64,000 nt of DNA, taken from the NCBI GenBank assembly GCA_902553315.1, contig CACDKN010000006.1, forward strand, positions 1 through 64,000, written 5' to 3'. Below the pieces are notes generated by a model that worked only from the letters and a program-made list of their open reading frames with translations, made no database searches and was not told the origin of the DNA. Both the position numbers and the translations under genes were made by a program. This stretch comes from AG-339-G14 sp902553315 (GTDB taxonomy: Bacteria; Pseudomonadota; Gammaproteobacteria; Magnimaribacterales; AG-339-G14). Positions 52,527 through 61,876 of this stretch are shown in pieces. The first letter of the stretch is position 1. Every line of letters starts with the position of its first letter.

Positions 52527-52979
52527 TTAATCTGAAACTAAAATTATTTGAGCTGAGATAAAATCCTTTGAGCCTTTTCTTAAGTTAAGCTGGTCAATGT
52601 CTATGCCGTTTTTACTGATAGAAATTATCCAATTGTATAAATCCAAAAATTTTACTTGATTGATTAATACAGAGATATTTCCATCTGGTAGAGGTTGTGT
52701 CCTATCAATAATCACATCAAAACTTTTTGAAGATTCGTTTAGAAATGAACTTAAGTTGCCTGAAAAAATTTTTCTATTTTCTTGAATATCCATTGGAATA
52801 GAATTTAGAAATTCAATTCTGGATATGACATTAGATTTTTCGTTTGCATAGAAACTAGCTTGTCTATCTAGAAACCAATTAAATTTTAATATGACGTAAA
52901 AAAAGACAGCAATCGTAAACCCTGCAAAAAAGAATTGGTAAATATTTGGTATTTTTGAAAGGTTAAAATTGCTGAACAT
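52527..52979 (-). CDS. gspM: type II secretion protein M
   Basis: 150 residues from ATG at 52977-52979; AGGTG precedes it by 7, and a GTG nine bases upstream is possible. An N-terminal transmembrane helix (FFAGFTIAVFFYVILKFNW) is followed by a short coiled region and a ferredoxin-like periplasmic domain with RTQPLPDGNISVLINQVKFLDLYNWI, the GspM pattern. GspM works with GspL in the inner-membrane platform. The gspL reading frame overlaps its start. Confidence 0.85.
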   Translation of the reverse strand: MFSNFNLSKIPNIYQFFFAGFTIAVFFYVILKFNWFLDRQASFYANEKSNVISRIEFLNSIPMDIQENRKIFSGNLSSFLNESSKSFDVIIDRTQPLPDGNISVLINQVKFLDLYNWIISISKNGIDIDQLNLRKGSKDFISAQIILVSD

Positions 52980-54102
52980 ATATTTCACCTAAAATTTTAT
53001 TATTTAATCTTCTCGATGCTCCCGCTCGACTTTCTACTCCCATAGAACTTATTAAGTTAATAAGATTTTCTATTTCTGCATACGAAGAAGTTTCAACTTC
53101 AAGATTAAAATTATCTCTATCAAATTTAATCGATACCAAATTAATGTCCTCTGACAGAGTAATGCTCTCAGAAATAATTCCAATTTTTCTCAGTTGGTCG
53201 GCAGATGTTGATTCGATATTGATCAAACTATTCACTTGTCTAATTAGATCCGATTTAATTTCTTGATTCGGAAATTTCTGTTTAAACGAGGCTAAAAGCT
53301 CTTCCTCTAGATAGCTATTTGAAATAATCAAAGAGAAAACTTGAATTAAGTTAGAAAAAATAAAAATAGAAATTACTGCAGTAGCAGAATAAAAATAAAA
53401 ACTAAATTTATTAAATATCTTTGACCATAAGATCTTTGGTTCGTATTCGTTTACAAGAAAGTTATTTGTAGCCGTTGTCCAATTAATATTCAAATCAGAA
53501 AATATGTCAGATTCTTTTTTGAATACCTTTGGATTCAAAATATCAAATTTTGAAACATCAAATTTTGAATTTTCATCTAAATAGCAATCTATCGTGTCGA
53601 AGTTTTCTTTATTTTGTATGTCTACTAAAAAGTTTTCTAACTGATGAATATTGGTGTTGAAATTATAGTTTTCTGAAATTGTGAGAATAACGCTCTCTCC
53701 AAATATGAAAACTGATGGATTGGTGATCTCAATGTTCTCAAACGATTTTAAAGAAGATAAATTTAAATGCTCAAATTTCGTTATAAAACTTTCTAAGTTA
53801 TGCTTTGAAATACAGACAATATTTTTGCCATTTTTATTTAGATTCCAAACGAAAGAATTAACATTATCTAAAAGCTTTTCTTCCAATAAAACGGGCGCGG
53901 CTTTTGATATATTTCTTTTTGAAGTATCGGGTAGATTAATTTTAAACGAATTAAATTTATCAGAAATTAGATACAGACTTTTTTTAAAATCTTCATATTT
54001 TTTAGAGTCAAAATCTTCAAGGAGATTTAACTTGCCATCAAAAATATAATAGAGAAAACGGTCTTGCTCCTCTAAATAGAAAATTACTATTTCAGGACTC
54101 AC
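52963..54102 (-). CDS. gspL: type II secretion protein L
   Basis: 379 residues. A cytoplasmic actin-like domain of about 240 residues (SRNISK-type region, KAAPVLLEEKLLDN) then a single membrane helix near 245 (FYFYSATAVISIFIFSNL) and a periplasmic ferredoxin-like domain closing with VQQF. GspL connects the GspE ATPase to the platform. The start is GTG (54100-54102) overlapping the gspK stop by 4 bases. Sequence similarity of GspL is always low; the call rests on layout and operon position. Confidence 0.85.
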   Translation of the reverse strand: MSPEIVIFYLEEQDRFLYYIFDGKLNLLEDFDSKKYEDFKKSLYLISDKFNSFKINLPDTSKRNISKAAPVLLEEKLLDNVNSFVWNLNKNGKNIVCISKHNLESFITKFEHLNLSSLKSFENIEITNPSVFIFGESVILTISENYNFNTNIHQLENFLVDIQNKENFDTIDCYLDENSKFDVSKFDILNPKVFKKESDIFSDLNINWTTATNNFLVNEYEPKILWSKIFNKFSFYFYSATAVISIFIFSNLIQVFSLIISNSYLEEELLASFKQKFPNQEIKSDLIRQVNSLINIESTSADQLRKIGIISESITLSEDINLVSIKFDRDNFNLEVETSSYAEIENLINLISSMGVESRAGASRRLNNKILGEIYVQQF

Positions 54103-55088
54103 AACTCTTCACCCTTTTTTCTAGATACAACACTTAAATTTATTCCATCATCAATTATTTCACTACGCATTATAAAGCTGAACTCATCGTAAGTAATTTT
54201 TGTTTTTAATAAAAAAACATCTGATTCAGTGGATAAAATTTTCCTCGAATAACTAGAGTTTATCTTCTGGTTAACAATCTCTTGGTTTAAAAATTGGTCT
54301 ATTTTCTCGTACCCGCCTAGAGGAATCTCCTTTATGATCATTTCGGCTTCAAACGTTGAAAGTTCATTGTTGCTTAAAGCTATCAATAAATTGGGCTTAC
54401 CAACGTTCATACTATTTATATTGATGGTGCTTATTGTCTTAGGCAGAGCGCAAATGTATGGTTTGATTAAATTAAAAATTTCTTCGGTAACACCTCTTAT
54501 TTTCCTCAGTTCAGCAACGTTAGTTAAATCTGAACTTGGGGTAAGAAAGTTTTTTTCTAAACGTTGATAGTAATCATCTTCAGCACCATCAAATTTATCA
54601 GGGAAATTGTCTAGATCAACCCAATCTATTAGAGACGATGAAATTTCTGAAATCGTTATTTCTGCAATGTTAAAACTTTTCAATAGATTTTTAAAAATAT
54701 TTAGCGCGTCTTGATCAATGGTTTTTGATTGAGATAAATAATCATTTGTTACCAATAAATTCAAATTAAAGCAGAAGCTCATATCTTTTATTCTGGCATC
54801 AAGCGAGCCTCTATCTAAAGGAAAGTTAATCGGGCTAGAATTATCTGAGCTTGTCACCAATAACTTTTTTCTATTTGCCTCATCGTTCAAATAATTAAGC
54901 GCAAATGATTCAAGACTTAAAATAGTGATTAAACTTGATTGCTCAGAAACGTATCTTTTTTGATCTTCGGAAGTATTAATTATTAAAGAAAACAATCCAT
55001 AACCTACTATAGAAATAATACTGGTAATGAATAACACCATTAACAGAGCAACTCCATTTTGAGAGGAAAAAAATATTCTTTTAATCAT
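54099..55088 (-). CDS. gspK: type II secretion minor pseudopilin K
   Basis: 329 residues from ATG 55086-55088; a TTG 3 bases upstream is possible. Prepilin cleavage at NG-VALLMVLFI, the GspK form without Glu at +5, and a long globular insert with PFxxLxELxxIRGVTEEIF (here LTNVAELRKIRGVTEEIF), the GspK hallmark. It caps the pseudopilus tip with GspI and GspJ. It overlaps gspJ by 8 bases and gspL by 4. Confidence 0.9.
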   Translation of the reverse strand: MIKRIFFSSQNGVALLMVLFITSIISIVGYGLFSLIINTSEDQKRYVSEQSSLITILSLESFALNYLNDEANRKKLLVTSSDNSSPINFPLDRGSLDARIKDMSFCFNLNLLVTNDYLSQSKTIDQDALNIFKNLLKSFNIAEITISEISSSLIDWVDLDNFPDKFDGAEDDYYQRLEKNFLTPSSDLTNVAELRKIRGVTEEIFNLIKPYICALPKTISTININSMNVGKPNLLIALSNNELSTFEAEMIIKEIPLGGYEKIDQFLNQEIVNQKINSSYSRKILSTESDVFLLKTKITYDEFSFIMRSEIIDDGINLSVVSRKKGEEL

Positions 55089-55659
55089 CAACTAAAAAAA
55101 TCTTTTGAAAAACATCGTCTTTAAATTGCAAGGTTATCTCAAGAAATTTTGGTAAGTTTAAACTTTCATCAATTGGCCAAAAATTATAATTTCTTTCTTT
55201 GAATGCAATGACATTTACCGAATCTACCTCAACTAGAAGTGTAATGGGGCTGGTATTGTATTCTGACAATAAACTATCCGTAGAATATCTTTCAATTCTC
55301 CCATCTTCTAGAACGTATTTAATTCTTTGATACACTCCAGTTTCCTGAACTCCTTCGCTTTCAGAATGTCTTGTAAACTCTAAGAAAGGCTCTCCTTCAA
55401 GCCAATCATTCTGCGCAAAAAATGATGACCTATAATTAGTATTAGTATTTTTTAATGGCTTATTAATAGAATGAATCAAATCATCTTTGATAATTTCAGA
55501 AGTATTTATTAACCTTCTTAACTTGTTAGTTTCTTCCGAAACTAACAAAGAACTGTTAACCGATATATTTGTAAAAGATAAAATTAAGAGGCTCATCAAA
55601 CTGAAAATTGACAAGACCACAAGTATCTCGATTAAGCTATACCCTTTGTTTAAATTCAT
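55081..55659 (-). CDS. gspJ: type II secretion minor pseudopilin J
   Basis: 192 residues. Prepilin signal KG-YSLIEILVVLSIFSLMSLLIL with Glu at +5, then a globular domain with the typical DDLIHSINKPL and SESEGVQETGVYQRIKYVLEDG. Part of the GspI-J-K tip complex. It overlaps gspI by 4 bases and gspK by 8. Length is in the normal range. Confidence 0.9.
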   Translation of the reverse strand: MNLNKGYSLIEILVVLSIFSLMSLLILSFTNISVNSSLLVSEETNKLRRLINTSEIIKDDLIHSINKPLKNTNTNYRSSFFAQNDWLEGEPFLEFTRHSESEGVQETGVYQRIKYVLEDGRIERYSTDSLLSEYNTSPITLLVEVDSVNVIAFKERNYNFWPIDESLNLPKFLEITLQFKDDVFQKIFLVDD

Positions 55660-56006
55660 TTGACAGCTTTGTATATTTCTAAACTTACTATTTTTTTAGT
55701 TGCTGGATTCTCAGCAGTTAAATTGATATTAAGTGAATTAAGATTTTTATTTAAACTGATAGCCCTCTTCCAAATTATTCGCTTACCCATCATATTGACT
55801 TCTCCAGAAGTTTGATTGTTGGTCAGAAAACTTTGATCTAAATAAGATTTCAACAGTAAATTTTCAGCAACTGTTCGAAGATAAAAATCGCTTTGCAGTT
55901 CAATAGAGTTTTTTGTAGAAAAATTGAGACTGCTTATACCCGCCGTGGTAACTAGAGCTAAAATGAGCAAAGCTATAAGTAACTCTACTAGCGTAAAGCC
56001 TTTCAT
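55656..56006 (-). CDS. gspI: type II secretion minor pseudopilin I
   Basis: 116 residues. MKG-FTLVELLIALLILALVTTAGI is the prepilin start with Glu at +5; the short globular part contains TVAENLLLKSYL, the GspI pattern of residues after the helix. Works as an anchor for the tip complex. It begins 5 bases after the gspG stop. gspH, which normally lies in that gap, is missing. Confidence 0.9.
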   Translation of the reverse strand: MKGFTLVELLIALLILALVTTAGISSLNFSTKNSIELQSDFYLRTVAENLLLKSYLDQSFLTNNQTSGEVNMMGKRIIWKRAISLNKNLNSLNINLTAENPATKKIVSLEIYKAVK

Positions 56007-56011
56007 TACGT

Positions 56012-56455
56012 TTAGTCCCAGTTTGTAATGTCAGAATCCAAACCTTCTCCCCCAATAATGCCATCGGCTCCAAAGGAAAAAAGATCAAATGATCCATTTT
56101 TACCCGGTCGTTTGTACTGATAAGGATTTCCCCAAGGATCTGCTTCGAGTCTCTTTATATATCCACCTTGGCGATATCTATCTTTGAAGCGGTGATTTTC
56201 AGGGGTAGATATTAAGGCCTCTAAACCCTCTCTTTGAGTTGGATAGGAATACATATCTAAACGATATAATTCTAATGCTTGCTCCATGATTCTTATGTCT
56301 GCGGTCGCTTTATCGACTCTAGCCCTATCTTGGCTTGGCAAAACATTTATTGCGACTACTGCGGTTAAAAGACCGATGATCATGAGTACTACCAAGATTT
56401 CAATCAGGCTAAATCCTTTCTCGATTAAAACTTTAAGATTCTTAATTTTTTTCAT
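56012..56455 (-). CDS. gspG: type II secretion major pseudopilin
   Basis: 147 residues. Prepilin cleavage KG-FSLIEILVVLMIIGLL (Gly14/Phe15), then DNA-like hallmark region TADIRIMEQALELYRLDMYSYPTQREGLEALI and a C-terminal DPWGNPYQYKRPG with FDLFSFGADG. The calcium-type loop near the end fits GspG. It forms the pseudopilus that pushes the substrate through the secretin. Between gspF (4-base overlap) and gspI. Confidence 0.95.
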   Translation of the reverse strand: MKKIKNLKVLIEKGFSLIEILVVLMIIGLLTAVVAINVLPSQDRARVDKATADIRIMEQALELYRLDMYSYPTQREGLEALISTPENHRFKDRYRQGGYIKRLEADPWGNPYQYKRPGKNGSFDLFSFGADGIIGGEGLDSDITNWD

Positions 56456-57660
56456 AACGACGAAGAAAGCGTATTCAATTGAACTAAAGGTAACAAAATA
56501 GCTAATACAATTAAAGCAACAAATAGACCCAAAAATATTACCACCATTGGCTCCAGCATATTCATTGCAATTTTTGTTGACGATTCGAAACGTGATTCGA
56601 GATACTCAGACACTTTTTCAAGCATTTCTTCTAACTTGCCACTCTTTTCTCCGTTATCAATCATGTGAATAACCATTGGAGGAATTTCTGTTATTGAAGT
56701 CAAAGAGCTTGTAATGGATTCTCCTTCCTTAACTTTATCAGAAATCTTTTTTAGTTGATCTTTCAAATACAAATTTGAAATGGTTTCAGCAGAAATTTCT
56801 AAAGCATTTATTATTGAGACTCCACCACTTCTCAACATACTAAGCGAACTGGTATACCTAGAAAGATCGGCATCTAATAAAAAGTTTTTAATAATAGGTA
56901 TTTTTAAAAAAAATTTGTCTGAGCTTCTTTTGATTTTTTTTAGTCCATAAATTCTAGATAAAATTACTAAACCAAAGCCAATTAAAACGAGGAATGAGTA
57001 AAAAATATAGCTCGAAAGCGCATTTGATAGTGCAATGAAAATTTTAGTTATCAAAGGTAATTCTTGATTTAGTCCTGAAAATTGGGAGACAACTCCGGGC
57101 ACAACAAAAACCATCAAAAGACCAATCACACCAATTGAAACTAAAAATAAAATTATTGGATATGTTAAAGCTCCAAGAATTTCTTGAGACATTTTTGCTC
57201 TGCCCTCTAAAAAATCTGAAGTCTTATTCAATATGTACCCTAACTCTCCTGAAGTTTCTCCAGCCTTAACCAGAGAACAAAAAAGATTGTCAAATACTTT
57301 GGGATGTTCACTTAAGGATTCAGACAATTTAAATCCAGATTTCACCTTACTAGAAACTTGTTTTATAACATTTGAAAAGTTGGCAGACCCTGTTTGTAAG
57401 GCCACCGAATCCAAAGATTGATCAATCGGCATGCCACTATTAATTAAGGTAGACAGCTGTCTAGAAAAAAGAGAAAGCTGCGAAAGACTTATCGAATTAA
57501 AAAAGGGAAGATGAAAAAATTTTTTAGTTTCTTTTACTTTTAAAGGTATTAATTTTCTATTTTTAAGCTCATTTTTTGCTTCTTCGACGGAATCGGCAAT
57601 TAAGTATCCTGATTCAGATTCGCCCGAATTGTCTAAAGCGTCATAAGAAAAATTTGCCAT
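56452..57660 (-). CDS. gspF: type II secretion inner-membrane platform protein F
   Basis: 402 residues, normal GspF length, with two repeated cytoplasmic helical domains, each followed by membrane helices (three in total near 170, 220 and 375). FSRQLSTLINSGMPIDQSLDSV, LVKAGETSGELGYIL and IDNGEKSGKLEEMLEKVSEYLE are GspF/PilC signatures. GspF links the GspE ATPase to pilin assembly. It starts 3 bases after gspE. Confidence 0.95.
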   Translation of the reverse strand: MANFSYDALDNSGESESGYLIADSVEEAKNELKNRKLIPLKVKETKKFFHLPFFNSISLSQLSLFSRQLSTLINSGMPIDQSLDSVALQTGSANFSNVIKQVSSKVKSGFKLSESLSEHPKVFDNLFCSLVKAGETSGELGYILNKTSDFLEGRAKMSQEILGALTYPIILFLVSIGVIGLLMVFVVPGVVSQFSGLNQELPLITKIFIALSNALSSYIFYSFLVLIGFGLVILSRIYGLKKIKRSSDKFFLKIPIIKNFLLDADLSRYTSSLSMLRSGGVSIINALEISAETISNLYLKDQLKKISDKVKEGESITSSLTSITEIPPMVIHMIDNGEKSGKLEEMLEKVSEYLESRFESSTKIAMNMLEPMVVIFLGLFVALIVLAILLPLVQLNTLSSSL

Positions 57661-57663
57661 TGT

Positions 57664-59034
57664 CTATTCGCTTTCCTTTAGCACCCTTTTTAGCTCAACT
57701 TCGCTCGTTATTCCTTTTTCAACTTTTTTCAATCCATCTTGATAAATGGAATCAAATTTTTTATTGGATATTTTTTTTATTTCATTTTCACTTTTATTCT
57801 CATGAATCAAATTCTTAATTTCGTCATCAACTACCAAAGATTCATAAATACCTGTTCTTCCTGAAAATTCATTTTTTTCGTCTAACTTTCTAACCAACCT
57901 TTGTGCAATTACCAGCTTTAAAGTGCTAGCAAGTAAATATGGTTCGACTCCCATGTCATACAATCGTGTAATTGCACCTACTGCATCATTGGTATGAACA
58001 GTAGATAAAACCAAGTGTCCAGTAAGACTTGCTTGAATGGCGGTTTCTGCAGTTTCTTTATCTCTAATCTCTCCGACCATAACCACGTCAGGGTCTTGTC
58101 TTAAAATTGCTCTTAATCCTTTAGAAAAAGACATGCCTACTTTTTGATTTACTTGTGTTTGCCCAATGCCATTCAGAGCATATTCTATGGGGTCTTCAAC
58201 TGTAAGGATATTTCTTGTGTTGTCATTTAAATAACTCAAACCTGAATACAATGTTGTTGTTTTTCCCGAGCCGGTTGGCCCAGTTACCAAAATAATTCCA
58301 CTAGTATTTTTTAGTTGATCCAAATAATTTTGCATGATTTGATCATTCATCCCTAATTCTTTTAAATCTAAGCTTGCTTCTGCTTTATCTAGTAATCTCA
58401 AAACAATTCTTTCGCCATAACTTGAGGGCAAAGTTGATACTCTTATATCAACCCACTTCTCTCCAAGTTTTAGAGACATTCTTCCGTCTTGAGGCACCCT
58501 TCTCTCGGCGATATCAAGATTGGACATAATTTTAATTCGAGCATTTAAAAGAGAGGAAACTCTAGAACTAGGTTTTAATTTTTCTTTCAATATCCCATCA
58601 ACTCTAAATCTAATCGATAAGTATTCTTCGTATGGCTCTATGTGAATATCTGAAGCTCCATCTTTGATAGCCTCAGCGAGAACCGCATTAATAAGTTTAA
58701 TTACGGGCGCTTCGTTACTGTCGTCTAATAAATCCTCTGTTTTAGGTAAATCTGAGGCAAGCGTGTCTAAATCAATACTCTCGTCAACGCCCTGAACTAA
58801 ATCTGATGAATTAGATGAATTTTCAGTAAAAATATCCGAAAGTTTTTTATTGAAATCGCTAAACTCAAGCTTACTCAATACAAATGAATCATCATATTTT
58901 TTTTGTATATAGGCGATTAAACTTAGTTCGGCGTCCTCGGTATAAAAAAGAACCGAAGACTCTTTATTTTTACTGAGAATAATATGATGATCTTTAGAAT
59001 AGTTATAATCTAAAAAAGTTTCTTCATTCTTCAT
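57664..59034 (-). CDS. gspE: type II secretion ATPase GspE, lacking the zinc (tetra-cysteine) module
   Basis: 456 residues against about 500 for typical GspE. All ATPase elements are present: DIHIEPYEEYLSIRFRVDG, Walker A GPTGSGKTTTLYSG, Walker B LRQDPDVVMVGEIRD and the His-box GHLVLSTVHTNDA. After IAQRLVRKL the usual CxxC...CxxC zinc domain should follow, but the sequence goes directly to DEKNEFSGRTGIYESLVVDD, some 30-40 residues shorter with no cysteine. The N-terminal domain ends about residue 110. It energises pseudopilus assembly. Overlaps gspD by 11 bases. Confidence 0.93.
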   Translation of the reverse strand: MKNEETFLDYNYSKDHHIILSKNKESSVLFYTEDAELSLIAYIQKKYDDSFVLSKLEFSDFNKKLSDIFTENSSNSSDLVQGVDESIDLDTLASDLPKTEDLLDDSNEAPVIKLINAVLAEAIKDGASDIHIEPYEEYLSIRFRVDGILKEKLKPSSRVSSLLNARIKIMSNLDIAERRVPQDGRMSLKLGEKWVDIRVSTLPSSYGERIVLRLLDKAEASLDLKELGMNDQIMQNYLDQLKNTSGIILVTGPTGSGKTTTLYSGLSYLNDNTRNILTVEDPIEYALNGIGQTQVNQKVGMSFSKGLRAILRQDPDVVMVGEIRDKETAETAIQASLTGHLVLSTVHTNDAVGAITRLYDMGVEPYLLASTLKLVIAQRLVRKLDEKNEFSGRTGIYESLVVDDEIKNLIHENKSENEIKKISNKKFDSIYQDGLKKVEKGITSEVELKRVLKESE

Positions 59035-60931
59035 TTTTCTCAGTTGGATAAATTAAGTCTTCAAGAATATCTAAATTTGGTGTTGGTCTTCCTTTATTTT
59101 CTCTTAACATTTGTTCAGCTTTTAAAAAATTATATTTACTGTTAGTGATTTCAGACATATCGCCAATGTCTCGAATTATTGAAGGCTTTAAAAAGATAGC
59201 CAAGTTTTTTTTGGTTCTTGAAGTTGTAGTTGATTTAAAGAGTCTTCCCAAAAGCGGAATATCTCCTAAAAGAGGTATTTTTCTTTCTGCTTCTTGCACA
59301 TCATCATCGATTAATCCTCCCAAGACGATTGTTTGGTTGTCTTCAACCATTACGACCGTTTCTAAAGATCTTAAGTTGGTAACAATTTCAGAAGCACCAA
59401 CCGCTACTGGCCCCAATATACTTGAGACCTCTTGTTCAATATCTAGCTTAATTGAATCGCCTTCATTAATTTGAGGTTTCACTCTCAACTTCACGCCAAC
59501 TTCTTGCCTATCGATAGTTCTAAAAGGATTGGTGTTGTTGGCGCCTAAAGATTCACCAGTCGTAATTGGTATTTCTTGTCCAACGATGATGGAGGATTCT
59601 TCATTATCCATGGTTAAAATCGAAGGTGTGGACAAGACATTTGAGTCGGTATCCTTTCTTAAAACGCTAAGAATTAGTGCAAAACTTTCTTGACCTTTAG
59701 TATATTTACCAACTCCGGCAGCGAAGCCATCCAATGTTAACAAAGATCCTGCCGCTGCAGGAATTGAGGTTGAACCAGAAGTTGTATCGTATACTTCCCC
59801 GCCTACGATGGCTGTTAAATCAGGTGAAGGACTCCCAAATCTTTGAGAAGCAATGGGTGTATCTGTCCCGTCTCCAGAATATAGGAATTGCACACCCAAT
59901 TCTCTAGACAAGGTATCCGAAATTTCTACTATGATAGCCTCTACCAATACTTGAGCTCTTTTTATATCCAATTGCGAGATCAAGTCTTCAATAGCTATCA
60001 TGACATCAGGTTCCGCCGAAATGATTAACGAATTTGTCTCCTGATGAGCCGTAATACTAGTTTTTATCTGATTGGATTGGTTGGAGCTTAATATATTTGC
60101 TGACATTGAAGATAAAACCTCTTGAAGCGCAATGGCCTCAGCATATTTAAGATAGAAAACTCTCAAGGTGCTAGAGCCTTTTTGTTCCACGTCTAAACTT
60201 TTTATCAAATCGAGCATACGAGCGACAATAAAATCTTCCCCAACAAGAAGAAGTGCATTGTTCCTTTCTATAGCGTAAGCATTAAACTGATTGGCATTTA
60301 GTCCGGCATTGTTTTCATTAAATATTTGTTTTGCCAATAAAGAAATTTCAGAAGCCGAAGTATGTTTTAAGTTAACCAATTCATATCTGTCGCCAGGAAT
60401 TTTATCCAACTCTGCGATAAGCTTCTCAATTCTTCTTACGTTGGAAGCACGATCTGCAATGATTAATGTATTTGAAGGTTCATAAATCGCTAGATGACCT
60501 TGAGAATTAATTAAAGGTCTTAGTATTGTTACCAATGCAACTGATGATGTCTGCTGAGGCCTTACAGTGGTTGTTACAAGTTTATCGCTTGGCGTAGTGG
60601 TCGAAAGTAATTCGGTGTAATTTTGTCTACCATTAATTTCAGGAATGATTTTTATTGCGGAATCTTGCTCGACTGCAGAAAATCCATGAACGCTCAAAAC
60701 CGAGAGGAAGACTTCATAAGCTTCGTCGATACTTAAATCCTCATTTGAAACTACCGTAACGTTAGCATTAACCCTAGGATCAATAATAAATGTTTTACCT
60801 GTGATAGAAGATATATCGGTTATAAAAGCCTTGAGATTTGCATCTCTCATATTTATTGTTACTGAAAGCGAATGAGCAGAAAACAAAGTTACAAAACATA
60901 CAACGAGTAATTTTCTTGCCAAGGAATTCAT
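59024..60931 (-). CDS. gspD: type II secretion outer-membrane secretin
   Basis: 635 residues. A signal peptide (LVVCFVTLFSAHSLS) is followed by N0 (VTINMRDANLKAFITDISSITGKTFIIDPRVNANVTVVS), then repeated N1-N3 domains and the C-terminal secretin channel with VPLLGDIPLLGRLFKSTTTSRTKKNLAIFLKP (here RKIPLLGDIP). It forms the outer-membrane pore. The S-domain-type tail at the end (TNSKYNFLKAEQMLRENKGRPTP) is short. Overlaps gspC by 4 and gspE by 11 bases. Confidence 0.95.
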   Translation of the reverse strand: MNSLARKLLVVCFVTLFSAHSLSVTINMRDANLKAFITDISSITGKTFIIDPRVNANVTVVSNEDLSIDEAYEVFLSVLSVHGFSAVEQDSAIKIIPEINGRQNYTELLSTTTPSDKLVTTTVRPQQTSSVALVTILRPLINSQGHLAIYEPSNTLIIADRASNVRRIEKLIAELDKIPGDRYELVNLKHTSASEISLLAKQIFNENNAGLNANQFNAYAIERNNALLLVGEDFIVARMLDLIKSLDVEQKGSSTLRVFYLKYAEAIALQEVLSSMSANILSSNQSNQIKTSITAHQETNSLIISAEPDVMIAIEDLISQLDIKRAQVLVEAIIVEISDTLSRELGVQFLYSGDGTDTPIASQRFGSPSPDLTAIVGGEVYDTTSGSTSIPAAAGSLLTLDGFAAGVGKYTKGQESFALILSVLRKDTDSNVLSTPSILTMDNEESSIIVGQEIPITTGESLGANNTNPFRTIDRQEVGVKLRVKPQINEGDSIKLDIEQEVSSILGPVAVGASEIVTNLRSLETVVMVEDNQTIVLGGLIDDDVQEAERKIPLLGDIPLLGRLFKSTTTSRTKKNLAIFLKPSIIRDIGDMSEITNSKYNFLKAEQMLRENKGRPTPNLDILEDLIYPTEKNEE

Positions 60932-61749
60932 ATTTTACCTACATCAAAATTTAAATTTATTTGATCTTCACCTCTTTTGATCAAGAAATTTAAAGCATTC
61001 TTTGATTCTAAAAATGACTCTATTGAATCGTTATCTTCAATATTTAGCTCGGAAATGTTCATACCATTTATTGAAATCAGTATATCTCCAGGAATTAGCT
61101 CCAATTCATCATACAATCTTGAATCCTCACCAGGCGAAACTTCTAAACCTATTAAAAGTCCGTTTTCAATAATGGGGGTAAATGATAAAAGATCGTCTAC
61201 GGATTGACCGGAAAGCCAATTTTCAAAATTTATCTTTTCTTTCTTTGTTTCTGCTAATTCAATTCCAGTAATTACAGAACTTTTATCAAAGGATAGACTC
61301 TCCGAAATTCCTGACCTTGATATAGTTACAAAATCTTTTTGAATTGATTCTAAATAAACGTTGTCTTGAATTAAATCGCCTGGAACGTAAGCTTTTTGAT
61401 CTTTGTTATCAACCCCTATAGTGGCAAAATTTTTATCATCTGATGAAGTTACTCCAAAAAGTTTCAACGAAAGATTAGTCTCGGGAGCTTTTATATAATC
61501 CAAAATTTGGTTGGCATTGCTATCAAGGGAAGAAGAAAAAGGATCTTTAAATAATTCAATGGTTGAGGCTCCGGATCCTTGAGTGATCTGGTAATTTACC
61601 TTCTCAGAAAAAAAAATATTTAAAATTAGATTCGATAGCTCGAGGACAAGAACTAAAGATAAAATCGAAACAAAGACGAGTCTTCTCTTATGATCCAGAT
61701 AAAAGATTAAGTCTTTTGTTTTTTGTAAGTAAATGGTATTTATTTTCAT
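60928..61749 (-). CDS. gspC: type II secretion protein C
   Basis: 273 residues. One N-terminal membrane helix (LVFVSILSLVLVLELSNLILNIFF) is followed by the homology-region domain with LSLKLFGVTSSDDKNFATI, and a C-terminal PDZ domain with PGEDSRLYDELELIPGDILISINGMNI. It recruits secreted proteins and contacts GspD. It is the first gene of the 11-gene operon, with a 127-base gap to the divergent prepilin peptidase gene that carries the promoter region. Confidence 0.9.
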   Translation of the reverse strand: MKINTIYLQKTKDLIFYLDHKRRLVFVSILSLVLVLELSNLILNIFFSEKVNYQITQGSGASTIELFKDPFSSSLDSNANQILDYIKAPETNLSLKLFGVTSSDDKNFATIGVDNKDQKAYVPGDLIQDNVYLESIQKDFVTISRSGISESLSFDKSSVITGIELAETKKEKINFENWLSGQSVDDLLSFTPIIENGLLIGLEVSPGEDSRLYDELELIPGDILISINGMNISELNIEDNDSIESFLESKNALNFLIKRGEDQINLNFDVGKI

Positions 61750-61810
61750 GAAAGTCTGAAAATTTTACTTTAATTTGCTCAATTTAACTAAAAACATTCA
61801 AGAAGATTTG

Positions 61811-61826
61811 TTACGAATCTGTAACT
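61811..61826. promoter_or_regulatory. inverted repeat in the gspC/gspO divergent gap, possible operator
   Basis: GTTAC-GAATCT-GTAAC, a 5-base inverted repeat with a 6-base spacer, in the 127-base gap between gspC and the peptidase gene. The rest of the gap is AT-rich, with TATAGT-like and TATAAA-like sequences on either side. The symmetry suggests a protein-binding site, but no regulator gene is nearby, so it is a weak call. Confidence 0.25.
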
Positions 61827-61876
61827 TTTATAGATTTATTTTTTAATTACTCAAAAAAATATTCTATAGTTTTTAA

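Noticed and set aside
56007..56011. Hidden gspH between gspG and gspI
   Set aside because: Only 5 bases separate the two genes, and frames overlapping gspG or gspI show no prepilin signal.
55900..56097. 65-codon minus-strand frame over gspG/gspI
   Set aside because: It is a shadow in another frame of the two pseudopilin genes with no family motif.
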